A stretch of DNA of 64,000 bases from Myrica gale. Taxonomy: Eukaryota > Streptophyta > Magnoliopsida > Fagales > Myricaceae. The stretch lies in NCBI GenBank assembly GCA_963930655.1, contig OZ005618.1:5540001-5604000 (forward strand), read 5' to 3'. The notes under the pieces were generated by a model. That model saw nothing but the letters and a program-made list of their open reading frames with translations. It had not been told where the DNA came from and did no database searches. The translations under genes and the position numbers were made by a program. This document shows positions 25,136 through 36,742 of the stretch, piece after piece (within the stretch, counting starts at the first letter, position 1; every line of letters starts with the position of its first letter).

Positions 25136-26215
25136 GTGCTAGCCAGAGGCGAGACTGTTATCCCCTATCAGTCTATATGACTGTGTCTTAGATTGGACTA
25201 GGATTTAGCTAGCTAGGACTCCCCCTCCTCCTTTACAACGTGTTTTTAAGGTATAATTACATCCAACTAGATAGCACGAGGACAACAAAAACTCGTCGAT
25301 GCTAATGAAGTTCTATAGCTATTCTTCTCTCAAACCCTCAAAACCTCAATCTCTTCTCAATAGTAACCTAACGGGCATTCTTTTCTAGTCCTCTTAGTCA
25401 ATTACCTATTATTTTGCGTTATTATATAAAAACTATATATTAGTTACCAAGTTGACACGGAAGAATTGTTAGTTTGAAGAAATTAGTTGGCCTAAACAAT
25501 GTAAATGTCAACGGAAATCGAGCACGAGATGATGAGAACGTATATTAGGTGTCGATGGGGGAGAAAAGTAGTTCAAACGTACGTTTAATTGTCAGAATCG
25601 AATTATAATTAGGAGACCTGGTCCATGATTAGGAGAGCAAAGACATTTCCCTCTTGATTTCTGATAAGAGGCGAATTATGGCATGCTGCACCCCATGCGA
25701 AAACTACTACCCATACAAATTTCCAGAACCTTCTCAAGTCAATCTGTTGTCTTGAATAGTTCATAAGATTGTCCAAATCCTAACAGTAATCACACCTCTA
25801 ATCTCTTGTAGTCCCTTGTAATCAAGTTTCAGAGTCTTGGTTATAAAACACAGCTATTAGTCCTCACATGGATATGGAGATCTAGTGCACTTCAACCAAA
25901 ACAAGCCTGATATCTCTCTGGTTTGAAAGAAGTTTCGACCACCCTTTGAACAATTCACAAGTCATGAGGGTTTAGCGTGTGAATTGTTTGCAGTTCAAGA
26001 ATTATCAGTTGCCATAGAAGCCATGAAGTGGGTTTTGGTACTTTTCTCAGACAACCCAATTTTGCACGGTTTTTCAAACATCTTTTCACGGCAGAAGATG
26101 TCCACGAGCTCACCTTTTCTCTTGCTAAAATCTTCTCTCTTTCTATATGCTTCATCATTCAAAATGGAGACATTGTTATATGGGTAAGTCTTGTATTAAA
26201 CTCTTAAACTTAACT
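25136..26215. repeat. upstream-flank copy B, middle part
   Basis: It resumes the flank after the hAT element and matches 17302-18370 (copy A) and 61331-62110 (unit 2). It keeps a segment near 25650-25800 that copy A lost but unit 2 has. No coding gene was recognised. Confidence 0.75.
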
Positions 26216-27236
26216 TCAAGGGGTTGGCCTGGTGGTTAAGGTTTGGACCTTAGAGGTATGCTCCCTCTAAGGTCATAAGTGCAAAAACCTCACAAATACT
26301 ATCAACCCTTTGGAGCCATTAGGGCTAATTAACGGTAATGTAGGTGTTGGTTTGGCTAAAACTGGCACCGTCGCCACTAATCTCCAGTGACCTATATTTG
26401 ACACCAGTTCTGACACCGATTGGCTAAATAATCGTCCTTGTCGATGTTGTTTTACCGGTGATGGTTACACAGTAACCGATCATCACAAAATTTCACAAAA
26501 CCATACAATTTCACTGCAGATTTTCTCTTCTCCTCAAACCCAAAATGAAAAACACCAAATTCACAAAACAATCACAAAAGAAATCCATGACAAAAACTCA
26601 TCTTTAAAAGTAAGATTGGAAACACCATTCAATTACTCTAGGGTGGGCGGCGACGAAGGAGAATGAGTGAGTATAGACAGAGGCATCGGGGCCGAGCTCC
26701 TGCGGGGAATAGATGAGGACTGAGAGGCAAGAGGCTGACTGACTGAGGGCGTGATTTTTGAGGCGTTTTGATTTATTTAAATGCGAAGTGCGATCAACAA
26801 GGTTTTGGGTTATTAAACCCTAACCCAAACGGCGTCGTTCTCTTTAAGTAGAGAATGACGTCGTTTTCTTTTTTAATTATTTTTTTTAAAAAAATATGGG
26901 GTTAGGGCTTTAACCCCATGCGATGTTACAATGTAACTGTAAGGGCGTCGTTCTCTTGATAAATAGAACAGTATCAAGAGAAAGGCGTTGTTTATATTTA
27001 AATAAAAACAAAACAAAACAACCGGTGACTGTAACTGCTGAATTACCATCACTAGTTATATCACCAGTAAAATGCAAATTTTAATGCTGGCACCGGTTCG
27101 GCGGTTCCTGGCAGTTGAAATGAGCAGCCCTAAGGGCCATCCCTTGAACCTGTGGCCTGGAAATTATTCAGTTGTGTAGGACTAGAGGACTACACAGATT
27201 CTAAAAATTAGTCGAAGTGCACGTAATCTAACCCGT
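26216..27236 (+). mobile_element. tRNA-derived SINE, copy B, split by a hAT-like element
   Basis: The SINE head (AAGGGGTTGGCCTGGTGGTT, then GGTATGCTCCCTCTAAGG) lies at 26216-26319. The rest (GGGCCATCCCTTGAACC, TGGCCTGGAAATTATTC, ending CTAACCCG) is at 27133-27236. It is the same insertion as the SINE in copy A (18374-18555), but better preserved in sequence. The 813-bp piece between the halves is a later insertion. Confidence 0.65.
26320..27132. mobile_element. non-autonomous hAT-like element inside the SINE
   Basis: The ends are TAGGGCTAATT and GAGCAGCCCTA, an inverted repeat. The flanking 8-mers GGAGCCAT (26312-26319) and AGGGCCAT (27133-27140) agree at six of eight bases. The interior has no transposase. 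It contains an inverted GTCGTTCTCT motif pair near 26835 and 26855. Because it splits a SINE, it is younger than that SINE. Confidence 0.65.
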
Positions 27237-27354
27237 ATAGAAAAAAAAAACTCTTCAACTTGAGTAGAATGAAGCTAGACATTTTTTAGTGCCGAAGAAC
27301 ACCAACCAACATAGAGAACAAACAAAGATATGGTATCCCACGTCACCTCATCAC
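27237..27354. repeat. upstream-flank copy B, piece between SINE and hAT-like element
   Basis: It matches 18556-18710 of copy A (shared ACTCTTCAACTTGAGTAG). It ends at the insertion target CTCATCAC. Confidence 0.7.
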
Positions 27355-28109
27355 CAGTGGCGGAAGGATATGAGAATCAACCAGGGCATTCGATATCCAT
27401 TCAAAAAAATTTGAATGTAAATTTTTATTTTTTATTTTTTCCATTAGTTAGCCTGGGCCCGATACCCATGGGGCCCAGGCCAACTACAATTTAGGCTTGG
27501 TCTCTTGGGCCCGATACCCATCAGGTCCAGGCCCTCAGCCCCTGCCCTTGTGGCTTGTGCGATCTCTCTCCTCCTCTCATAATTTAGTATTTCTCAGCCC
27601 GCAGCCATCGTCGTTTTTCGTGAGGACCATGCCCCGTTGCCGACTTGCCGCCCGGTAACCGTTGCACCGCACCAGGTATACCGGTTTCTCATTCTCTCTC
27701 CCCTTGACCCTTGTCTCTACGTGCGGGAAATGTTGGAGCATTTTCTCTCGGTTCCTATTTTTAGTTATATTCGTTTTGCCTAACCTTCATCTATCACTAG
27801 TTCTTATTGTTCTGTGTTGATTTTGTATCGTAGAAGTTTCAGTCTTTAATACTGTAGAAGGCCTTATGAGTTTAGTGCTGGGAAAGTGTACATAACGAAT
27901 TATATAACTAGATATTAAAGAAAATTGCTTGCATCACTGCATTAGGATCGATGGAGTTAAGGGCAGAAAATTTGATCAAGCAATTGCCTAAGATTCAATT
28001 TTGTAGTAATTCAATTGAATGTTTTGGATCTCTATGTCTTTCATTTATCCCCCTTGACCCTTGTGCACCCTTGTTCTGTTGTTCATCATTCTTGCTTAAA
28101 AATTTGTGC

Positions 28110-28260
28110 AGGTGCAAAGTTACCTAACATCAACATTTTACTGCCTGTGGAGAAGACACAATTTTTGTCTCCCAACGGGGAGAAGACGATCAATCTTACA
28201 GCAAGGTGGGAAAAGCTTGTTAGTAATTACAGTACGCAGTTAAAATTTGTTTTGTTTTGA
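28110..28260 (+). pseudogene. possible captured exon of unknown origin
   Basis: After a plausible acceptor (TTTGTGCAG) the frame reads GAKLPNINILLPVEKTQF, then PNGEKTINLTARWEKL. The text looks like real protein rather than random sequence, and it lies inside the gene-carrying hAT-like element. I do not recognise the family. It may be an upstream exon of the same captured gene as 28640-29290. Confidence 0.4.
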
Positions 28261-28639
28261 GTAACTTGTTTCTAAGTTTTGAGACATATGTGATTGGTTA
28301 GATTTGGTTTGTTCAGACAACTTAAAGTAAAGATACCCAAAATTGCACTGATGAATTATTGGAACACGACAATGCCTACTTTAATATAGCAATTGGTTAA
28401 CAAACACCAAGTAATTTCCATCACAACATTCTACACCAATTAGTTGTTAATTTTTAAAAGGGAGCACCTTGGTCAACGTCACTTCTTTCTGAAAGGTTTC
28501 ATTTAGGAGAATTTAAAAAGAGTCACTTGCCAACACTTTGGAACACAATCTAAAGCTGGCTAACATGCCAAAATATGGTGGTTGGGTCTGCAAGTAGGTA
28601 TCAGATAGTCATCCTAATCTTATTTTAGGGCTTCATTTG

Positions 28640-29290
28640 CAGGAGAAAAGCAGGTTCAGAAACAGAAGACATCTCTGAAATCAGTCTCTGACCCTAGTTC
28701 TTGCAGCAGTCGTTCTATAGAAGAAGATACGGTGCGCTTTTTTCTTTTTCATTTGCACTGAACTTTAAATTTTCTCCTGAATTCTTTGTTCAGAATCTTA
28801 GTAGAGAAATAAATAATTGTTTGTGTTATGTTAATTTCAATGTCTTCTTCTCTGTTATTAATTTATTTATGTATCAAATAATGAACTACTAAACTGATTG
28901 GAAATGCATTTGGCCTATATAGTTCACGTTTGAATTGGGGTGGAGATCTTCAAAACAAACTGTTGGAACTTCGATGAAGAAGTTGTTAGCTGAGGAGATG
29001 TTGAAAGAAACATAATCCAAAAGTAGGTCTTTAAGTGCCATTGCTAAATTGATGGGTATTGATGGGTTCCCACCTCAGCAGCCTGCTCAGAAACAGCAAA
29101 AAAAAAGTCCCCTGAGAGCTGTACTAGAAAAACAACAGTAGAGAGAGCTCAAAAGAGTACCACATTTTATGACCATCGACCGTCTAGGAGAAGTTCAAAG
29201 GAGCAACAAGATTTTAAAGATGTATTTGTCAAAGATTTGCTGTTATTTTGCAAACCCAATTATTCTGCCCTCACTGTTATTAAGTCTGAC
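28640..29290 (+). pseudogene. captured fragment of a TRM/LONGIFOLIA-like (DUF4378/DUF3741) gene
   Basis: Two exon-like pieces are separated by an A/T-rich intron-like stretch. The first (about 28644-28730) reads GEKQVQKQKTSLKSVSD. The second (from about 28922) reads VGTSMKKLLAEEM, then AIAKLMGIDGFPPQQPAQKQ, and in a shifted frame STTFYDHRPS and SSKEQQDFKDVF. This matches the conserved VARLMGL block and following KFKDVFEV block of At3g53540-like TON1-recruiting-motif proteins (recognition from memory). A stop at about 29012 (KET-stop-SKS) and a frame change near 29110 show it is no longer coding. It is cut off by the CACTA insertion at 29311. Confidence 0.75.
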
Positions 29291-29329
29291 AAGAGCATTG
29301 TTGTTTCATTCACTACAACAATTTTTACA

Positions 29330-29850
29330 TTCAGTGGCGAAATGTTTAGTCGCTGAAAGTACCTGTTTCGTTGCCAAAGATTTTTAGTGACGAAATTTTT
29401 TCATCACAAACTTGTCGCTGAAACGCCGTCGCTGAAAGTTATCAGCGACGGAATTGTGGACCCGACGCAAAAACACATCCTTCAGCGACGAAATTATTTT
29501 CGTCGCTGATAGGTCACCAAAATTAACCTTTTGTGACGAACACGTCGTCGCTGATTCATGTTTGAATAAAAGTTCTCATTCGAACAAAAGTTTTTGCGAC
29601 GACAATTATCGTTGCAGTTACGGACGTATGCAACAACGAATTAGTAATTCGTCACAACTATCGTTCGAACCATATTCACGTTCGAATAGGATTCGTGTTC
29701 GAACGACAATATGTTGTTCGAACAATAGTTCGTTGTTCTTTCGTTACGGAATTTTTCTGTCGCTAAAAGTCAGCGTAGTTCGAACGAGTTATGTGTGTTC
29801 GAACGAATTACCCGTTCGATATGCTGTTCGAACGTGTTATCTTTTTACAG
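29330..29850. repeat. left subterminal repeat array of the CACTA element
   Basis: It holds several copies in both orientations of AGCGACGAAAT/CGTCGCTGAA (29350-29560), followed by about nine GTTCGAAC-type palindromes (29650-29850). In En/Spm, subterminal arrays bind the element's own TNPA-type protein. That role here is inferred from position. Confidence 0.85.
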
Positions 29851-30109
29851 CAACTCCCAATAAACCTGATGTTCTCAATTTACAAAGACCAAATCTAATA
29901 TTTAAGCAACCTCTCAACCAACACAAACTTGTAATACATTCTTCAACATGTTTATCATTCTCAAATTACAAATACTTCAATACACAAATCCAAGATGAAG
30001 TAAAATAAGTGTATCTAGTTAACATAAATTCAGATCTAATAAACTGTTTCAAAATAATACAAAATGTCTCAAAAACTCATCATTTGCCAATGAAGTCCTA
30101 CCTATGATC

Positions 30110-30640
30110 CTCGTTGTGCAAATAGTGTCTTAAGTAGTTCAAGTTGCTCTTGAATTTGTTTTTGCGCCTCCTACATTTCTGCTTGTTGGTTTTTTAAGTC
30201 ATCATACTCGCTCTACCTTGACTTCAACTCTTCTATGGTAGCTTTAGCTGCCTCTAACTCACGAAGAAGCTCGGGATCCCTTTGTATGGACATAGTATAG
30301 GATGAGGCAATAATAGGTTTAACGGAGCGACCTAAACCTCTCACATAGCCAGATTTTTTCCCAAGCACTTGAGTAAAAACGTCAACATCTTTTGGTGCTC
30401 CTGACTCTATGGTTGATTGGGATTGGATCTCAACTATCTTCTCCTACAATCATAAAACTTAATTATGGATTGTATTAATCTAAATAGACTAACTTTAGAA
30501 AATAATATGACAAAATTTACTTACATAATTTTCTCTAGCAACATCAGAGACCCATCCTTCGCCATTTTTTTTATGATGCGTCTTACTGTATAAATCTGCA
30601 GCTGTTGGTGTTCCACCCTCAGAGTCTTGCTGTACAATTC
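30110..30640 (-). pseudogene. Transposase_24 (Ptta/En-Spm) C-terminal fragment
   Basis: Read on the minus strand the frame gives GGTPTAADLYSKTHHKKNG, then after an intron-like gap GAPKDVDVFTQVLGKKSGYV, RGLGRSVKP and a coiled-coil-like stretch RELEAAKATIEELKSR. This is the usual pattern of the plant Ptta/En/Spm second protein, a DNA-binding partner of the transposase. At least two in-frame stops lie in the tail. Only the end of the protein remains. Confidence 0.7.
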
Positions 30641-30699
30641 ATAAGTAAAAAAAATTTATTAAATCTATGAAAATAAAATGTGGTAATAATTATTTAATA

Positions 30700-31826
30700 T
30701 ACTTACCAATTTCTTTCTATGCCAAACAAATGGTCTACAACCTCCAAAGGTTGTAAGTAACATCAATATCGTTCCCTGGAGATATGGGTACGGGAATTAA
30801 TAACGTCATCATAAAGAATGGATCTTTCATGCACTTCCAAGGTGGCAAATTGTATGGCATAAGCACCACTGGCCACATGCTATAACTTGTACTCATATTG
30901 CCAAACGGATTGAATCCATCGGCAGCTAACCCAAGACGAACATTACGAGCTTCCCGTCCAAACCATTAATGTTCCTTGTCGAACTCTTTCCACGCCAACG
31001 AGTCTGCTGGGTGCCTCATATTATCTTCATCAATGATCCGTTTTTCTCTATGTCATCTCATGTCTTCAGCTGTCTTCTTTGAAATAAACAATTTCTGTAA
31101 TCTTGGTATTAATGGAAAATGACGCAGAACTTTCTTAGGAACTTTCTTGTGTTTCGTTGCACTATTGACCCATCTAGATTCACCACATACCGGGCACACT
31201 TCTAAATTCTCCATTTCTTTCCAAAATAAAATACAATCATTGAAGCATGCATGTATAGGTACATAATCAAGACCCAGACCCCGATTTAATGTTCTTGCCT
31301 CTCTATATGTTTTCGGCGGTCTCTCACCTTCTGGAAGAGCTTCCTTAATCAAATCTAGCACCATATTGAATGCTGCAATACTCATATTATGTAGGGTTTT
31401 TATATGCATCAATCGTACCTTGAACGCTAACTTTGAAAAACGCTCACAACCCGGATAAAGAGGACGTCTTGCATCTTCTAACAGGCAATCAAAGTCCTTT
31501 GTTCCGTATTCCCCTCTAGTTGGTTTATTATTACTAGATTCACCTCCAGTTGTTGTACCTGTAAATATCTCCGCACCGATATCCTCCAACATTTCATCTA
31601 TTTCCTCGATCGGTTCATCAGCATTATAAACTTCATCCTCATTACTATCATCTATAGTAGTATCAATATGTCTATACTCACCGTATGGTTCACCGTGCAA
31701 CACCCATTTAGTATAACTTTTATCAATCTCATCTACAATCAAATGATCCTCAACTTTTTCCACTTCTTGAAAGTATACATTCATACATCGCCGACAAGGA
31801 CACCTAATCTCATTCTTGTTATCCAC
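30700..31826 (-). pseudogene. TNP2-type CACTA transposase, N-terminal half, broken
   Basis: The frame starting at 31826 carries the transposase-associated domain with its zinc-binding pattern (RCPCRRCMN near residue 8, then YTKWVLHGE). Later blocks are YPGCERFSKLAF, NMSIAAFNMVLDLI, LGLDYVPIHACFNDCILFWK and CPVCGESRW. A TGA ends the open stretch at 31053. Beyond it the same frame continues as MRHPADSLAWKEFD and, past a TAA, NVRLGLAADGFNPFGNMS and MPYNLPPWKCMKDPFFMM. The catalytic half is then lost at an apparent deletion near 30720. It cannot drive transposition. Confidence 0.9.
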
Positions 31827-32689
31827 ACATCAACGTGCCATAATCATGAATTGCTTTACCCCTTCTAAATACTTCTTCCCGAATCGATTGGTTTCATTCA
31901 TCCAACATTTATACATCTTTGTGACCCTTAAAAAACATAACAAACAACAAATCTTAATATGCATAGATGCAAAACAATTTCCTAGGAACTCCCTAAATAT
32001 TAATTGTTAGTATTTTTAATACACATCATCCATAAATTTCTTTACAAAACAATTTAATCAAACTACAAAGCAACATTATATCATTTTATTTAAAATTAAA
32101 TTCTCATATCAACATGAAATCATTCTATTTAAAATCAAATATTAACAAAATGTAACCATTCAAAATATCAACAATTCCCAACCATTCAAAATATCAACAA
32201 AATATTAACAAAATCAAATCAAATCCAACCATTCTCAGTAACCATTCCCAACCATTCCCAAACATTCTTAACAAAATGTAAAAAAACTACTCACATTAAC
32301 AACTAAAAAAAATACGAATCATAACTAAATCTCATTCCCAACCATTCTCAGCCATACCTAGAAGTAGCTTTTCACTTTGGTTGCTCAGCCTCACAGCAAG
32401 GAAGGAAAAAACGCCAACTGATAAAATGGGTCTTCAACTATTAAAAATTGAGATTTTTATAAGCAATGAGAAAAAAATGCAAACAAATAGAGGAATGGGA
32501 ACAAAAATAACTTACCCTTGCAAACTTTGAGAGAAAGAAAGGGAGAAATGATCTTCCAAGCTTCTAAGGTCTAACAATGGAGGAATGGGGGCGTATGGGG
32601 GCGTATGGGGGCAGAGCTCTCTTGGGCGCCTTCTTTTCCGAATGGCCTTGCGTTTCCCGCGAGGCCACTTATTTTTTTTGGTGTCCCGG

Positions 32690-32885
32690 CGGTCCCGTTC
32701 GAACGACATTTAATCTCGTTCGCACGGAACACACAAGTATTAGTTAGACGGTGCGTATTAACACAAGTCCTGTTCGAACGAATGTTACTCCCATTCGAAC
32801 AGAACACACAAGTATTAGTTAGACGGTGCGTATTAACAGTCCCGTTCGAACGAATGTTAATACCGTTCGAACGGAAGATTAATAT
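32690..32885. repeat. internal GTTCGAAC array of the CACTA element
   Basis: Several CGTTCGAACG-type palindromes are arranged around two tandem copies of a roughly 65-bp unit containing ACACACAAGTATTAGTTAG and GACGGTGCGTATTAACA. The array lies upstream of the TNP2-type gene and downstream of the 33330-34277 frame, not at an element end. It may be a promoter/regulatory copy of the subterminal array, or the scar of a second CACTA end. Confidence 0.75.
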
Positions 32886-33329
32886 TCAAATATAATTAAT
32901 ATATGATTATTATATATATACATATAGATAATATTTTCTTTTGTTAGTTGTTCGTATACATAATGTAGTATATGTTTATAATTTAATTGATCACAGAAAG
33001 AAACGATAGAGTTTGATATAAAAACACCGACAATAGTGAGTGATTATAATAACATAAAAGACCTCAAATGTTATAATAATAGCATAACAAACATTAATAC
33101 ATAATATCTCAATGTCTTCAAGCATAGTCATAATAAAAGCATACGGTAAACACGACATAATTAAAACATAATACAGTGTCACTGTGTCACAAAATGCAAA
33201 AATATTAAATGATCAAGTGTCTCGCTCCTTCCTTAGTTCACGGATATCCTCTTCAATTTTGTCAAACCGGTTGTCCATCCACGATGCAATCTCGTTCACC
33301 AACATGCTCATCCATGGAGGACGCTCGTC

Positions 33330-34277
33330 TTAGCTCGAGGAGCTTTGACCACCCTCGAAAGCGAATGATCTACCACGTCGTGTAGGATGGGTACGAGGAG
33401 GCAGTCCGGCATCCATGGCGTCCATGGCGTCCTCATCTGCACCAATGTCTCCAACAGCATGCGCTCCAGCCTGAGGAAGATGAGCTGCACTGCGACTGAA
33501 CGTACTACGACATATTAGCCCAATTGGAGACCGTATCTTCTCATCGGGCAAAATAGGAACACCAGCAGCTACCAACATGCGCGAGATCAGCAACCCATGT
33601 GGGTGACTATCCCATTCGGATGTATACCGTGCATCTAGAAGTATCTGCTGCACAACAAGAGCTGGGAGATCAATCGGAGTCTGACGCGCAACCATAATGA
33701 GAAGGAATCCGCGGTCGAAACTGAGATCGGTCCGGTGATGTTTTGGCGCCACGTCCCAAACTATGATAAGATGAAGCATCCTAAAGAATGGTGTCAAATC
33801 TCGATGACATATAAATGTTGATGGCACAGTCATATCTTCACCCGTAACTTCCTTCCACACTTCTTCCGGTGTCATGTCAAACGGAGGGCCAATAGTCGGG
33901 TATGTCGGCTCCTGGAGTCTCAGTAATCCAATAAACTGAGCAACAATATTAGCTGATAGAGTGAAAAAGACTCCCCTCACTTGGATAGTCAACTCTTCAA
34001 CACTAGCATCAATAGTAATAACTTGTGCATAGAACTCACGCACAAGATCGATGTATACGTCACCAGTAGTTTCGAGAAACTGAGCCCATCCTCTTTCCTC
34101 AAAGTTAGACTGTATGCTCTGACCTTCATACTCCAACTCATTGAAATCCCTCAAACGAACAACTCATTCTATAACAACCGGTCTCTTGTAAATCAATGCT
34201 TGATGCTGAGCTACAGATAATGTCTCTCTAGATTGAGCCGTTTGTGAAGATGATGGTACACGTCTTCTTGGTGCCAT
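33330..34277 (-). pseudogene. plant-transposon accessory protein (Transposase_32-like), nearly open
   Basis: The Met at 34277 begins MAPRRRVPSSSQTAQSRETL. After one in-frame TGA near 34166 the frame is open for 274 residues. Visible pieces are RGWAQFLETTGDVYIDLVRE, FYAQV, VRGVFFTLSANIVAQFIGL, SFDRGFLLIMVARQTPIDLP and a C-terminal basic/acidic tail. The pattern (EFYA followed by VRG and a long helical region) resembles the 'putative plant transposon protein' domain. I recall that family from repeat-rich plant loci and cannot confirm it here. It lies inside the CACTA element, transcribed in the same direction as the transposase, so it may be cargo or an accessory gene. Confidence 0.55.
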
Positions 34278-35757
34278 TTTGAAAGCTATAAAATAATTTA
34301 AATTAAAATTATTTCGTATATAAATAATAAACTGATTACCTAAATAATCATAGAAAATCTTAATTATCTAAATAAAATCATAGAGAATCTAAAACTATCT
34401 TACAATATGTTATTAATCATAGGAGACAATTAATAAAACAAAATACATGTAAATAATAACCATAATGAACTTTTTTTTTTCTAAGAACCATAAGGAACTT
34501 ATAACAAGAACAAACAATGAAATTAAAAAACAAGAACTAACAAAGAAACTACCATATTAAAATAAAATCAAATAAAAGTTTTAAAAAATAAAAATGAAAC
34601 AAACTAAAGAGAAAAAATAAAGCATACAACATACAATTGAAAAATAACATGAAACCCTTGATTAAAACGTTAGTTTTAAATTAAAACGTCAGTCTTGATT
34701 AAACTAAAAAGTTTTAAATTAATTTTTTTTTAATTGGATTTTGCCTTTTGCATTTGAGTTTTTTATATTCTTGTAATTAAAACGTTTTTTTTCTATCACT
34801 TTCAAATTTTTATAAAAAAAAATAATTTAACTTGAATTAACATGTTTATGCATTAAAGTTCAACAATATTTTTAAAATACGGATAAAACTTAAAAAAATA
34901 TCTTCTCAATCAAAATAAATTTCAAAATTCTAGTTCAATTGTGGGCAGACAGTTTTTGTAATTATTTTATTAAACTAAAACTCTAAATTAAAAAAATTAA
35001 TTAATTAATTAATTAATTTGAAATGAAATCACAAATTTACTTCAATCTATCGGGACTTCTATCTTACACTCCCAAACATCATTCTTTTATCTTACAACAA
35101 AAATTCGATTAAAGTAATAAAATAAAAACAAAGCAAAAACAAAAAACACAAATCCAAGATTTCTACTTTACGTTAGGAAAGGAACAAAACAAAATGGAAT
35201 AATAAAAACAAAGCATAAACAAAAAACACATGAGGCAAGATTTCTACTTTACGTTAGGAACAAAACAAAATGGAATGGAGAGGTGACTGATCAAGGCATT
35301 GATAAACTTTTGATAACTATACGAAGAAGAAGCAATTTTCATTCTTAAGTAAGAATGAACAAGGCATTGATAACATGATTCCAAACATATATAGATACGC
35401 AATTCATGAAATATATTCGGCCGGTTTCTATGTTTTTTTTGTCAAACGAGTCAACTACGCATGTGAAGACCACATTCCACCGCATCTTTCTTAACCTTTC
35501 GGGTATGATCAGAAAAAACATATGTATTTAAAAAAAGAAATGTTGTCGGTATACACGGGAAAGGAAGCAAATTGCATGCTCATAGTAGAAGTGGAAGACC
35601 GAACACTATGTAAAATAACGAAACATGTAATAAAATCCTACGTACCTGAGGAACGAAGATGAGAAAATGGAGTGGAGAAAATGGAAGCCTCTACCGATCG
35701 AATGGATTGTTTCCTTTAACTGCTGTTTTTATGAAGAGTTTATGAAGAGTTTACGAA
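34278..35757. other. A/T-rich interior of the CACTA element
   Basis: No gene was recognised. It has long A/T runs and a TTAATTAA repeat near 34990-35020. A roughly 60-bp near-duplicate containing AACAAAAAACACA and TTTCTACTTTACGTTAGGAA occurs at 35130 and 35215. Confidence 0.5.
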
Positions 35758-35957
35758 GAGTATCTCCTTGGTTCGAACAATTTGCTTTTAAAACAAACCA
35801 GAACGGTTCGCGAGGGGGACGACGATTGGACACTCGTTCGAACTAACATCTCCGTTCGAACGAGACCACACAGATGGCACAAATCAAAGGTCCATAATTG
35901 CCATGTGGCAGAATCCTGCATTTTCGTTTGAACTATAACGCTCAGTTCGAAAGAAGT

Positions 35958-36293
35958 CAGGCGTTGCAGGAAACGAAAAGATGTTGCCTGCAACGCCTCA
36001 TCAATGACGAGTAAAAAAGGGCCACGTTTCGCCTCCGTTCGAACTAGATACTCTAGTTCGAACGACGTACGCACAGATGACACAAATCAAAGGAACACAA
36101 TTGCCATGTGGCGGAATCCTGCAGTTTCGTTCGAACGAAGCAAGCGTTGCAGGAAACGAAAAGACGTTGCCTGCAACGCCTCAATCAATAACAAATAATA
36201 AAGGGACACGTTTCATATTAGTTCGAACGAGTTATGTTCGTTCGAACCAGATCAGGCGTTGCAGGCAAAGAAAAGACGTTGCCTGCAACGCCT
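35958..36293. repeat. three hairpin repeats in the right subterminal region of the CACTA element
   Basis: Three inverted repeats share the arms GCGTTGCAGG and CCTGCAACGC: 35959-35998 (12-bp stem), 36144-36179 (10-bp stem) and 36254-36293 (14-bp perfect stem). Loops are 12-16 bases and contain GAAAAGA. They alternate with GTTCGAAC palindromes and copies of a GGCACAAATCAAAGG-like spacer. Confidence 0.85.
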
Positions 36294-36299
36294 CACAAA

Positions 36300-36742
36300 A
36301 TGACCAATAAAAGAGTGTCACGATTCAACTTCATTCGAACGGAGTGGCTGTTCGAACACGTATATTATAATTGGCTCGTCATTATATTGCTTGGTCGAAC
36401 CGAACACGTTGTTCGAACAGACTCTGATTCAGCGACGAAAAGATGTCGTTCGAACCGACCAGTCGGTTCGAACGTTCCTTTTTAGTTTTGCGACGAAAAT
36501 TATTCGTGACAGAAAATATCTCTTGTTCGAACGGATTTACTTTGTTCGAACTAATCTGAGTGTAATTATTTATTAATTTCATTTCATTTCTACTCGTTCA
36601 AACGGACGTGAGGCGTTCGAATAGGGTTTTCGGCAACGGTTTTTCTTGTTTCGTCGCTGAAGGAGTTCTGTTCTCCTAATCAGCGACGAAATGTGATTTG
36701 GCGCGGAAAAATTCATCGCTAAAAGTCTAATCTGGTGTAGTG
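36300..36742. repeat. right terminal GTTCGAAC array of the CACTA element
   Basis: About eight GTTCGAAC-type palindromes (36333-36560) are followed by CAGCGACGAAA/CGTCGCTGA motifs up to the end GTAGTG at 36742. This mirrors the left array, so both ends have the same order of motif classes. Confidence 0.8.

Larger units (their letters stand above)
29311..36742 (-). mobile_element. CACTA (En/Spm) transposon, 7.4 kb, defective
   Basis: The element starts CACTACAACAATTTTT and ends CTGGTGTAGTG, giving inverted CACTAC ends. It is flanked by the 3-bp duplication ATT (29308-29310 and 36743-36745), as expected for CACTA. Subterminal regions on both sides are packed with GTTCGAAC palindromes and AGCGACGAAAT/CGTCGCTGAA motifs. 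On the minus strand it keeps pieces of a TNP2-type transposase (30700-31826), a Transposase_24-like second protein (30110-30640) and an extra reading frame (33330-34277). It is nested in the element at 27355-36892. Confidence 0.95.

Noticed and set aside
29454-30008. A 184-codon plus-strand frame at the left end of the CACTA element
   Set aside because: It runs through subterminal GTTCGAAC repeats, which are non-coding in this element class, and shows no family pattern.
34990-35020. TTAATTAA repeats as a replication origin or scaffold site
   Set aside because: Simple A/T microsatellite in a transposon interior; nothing supports a function.
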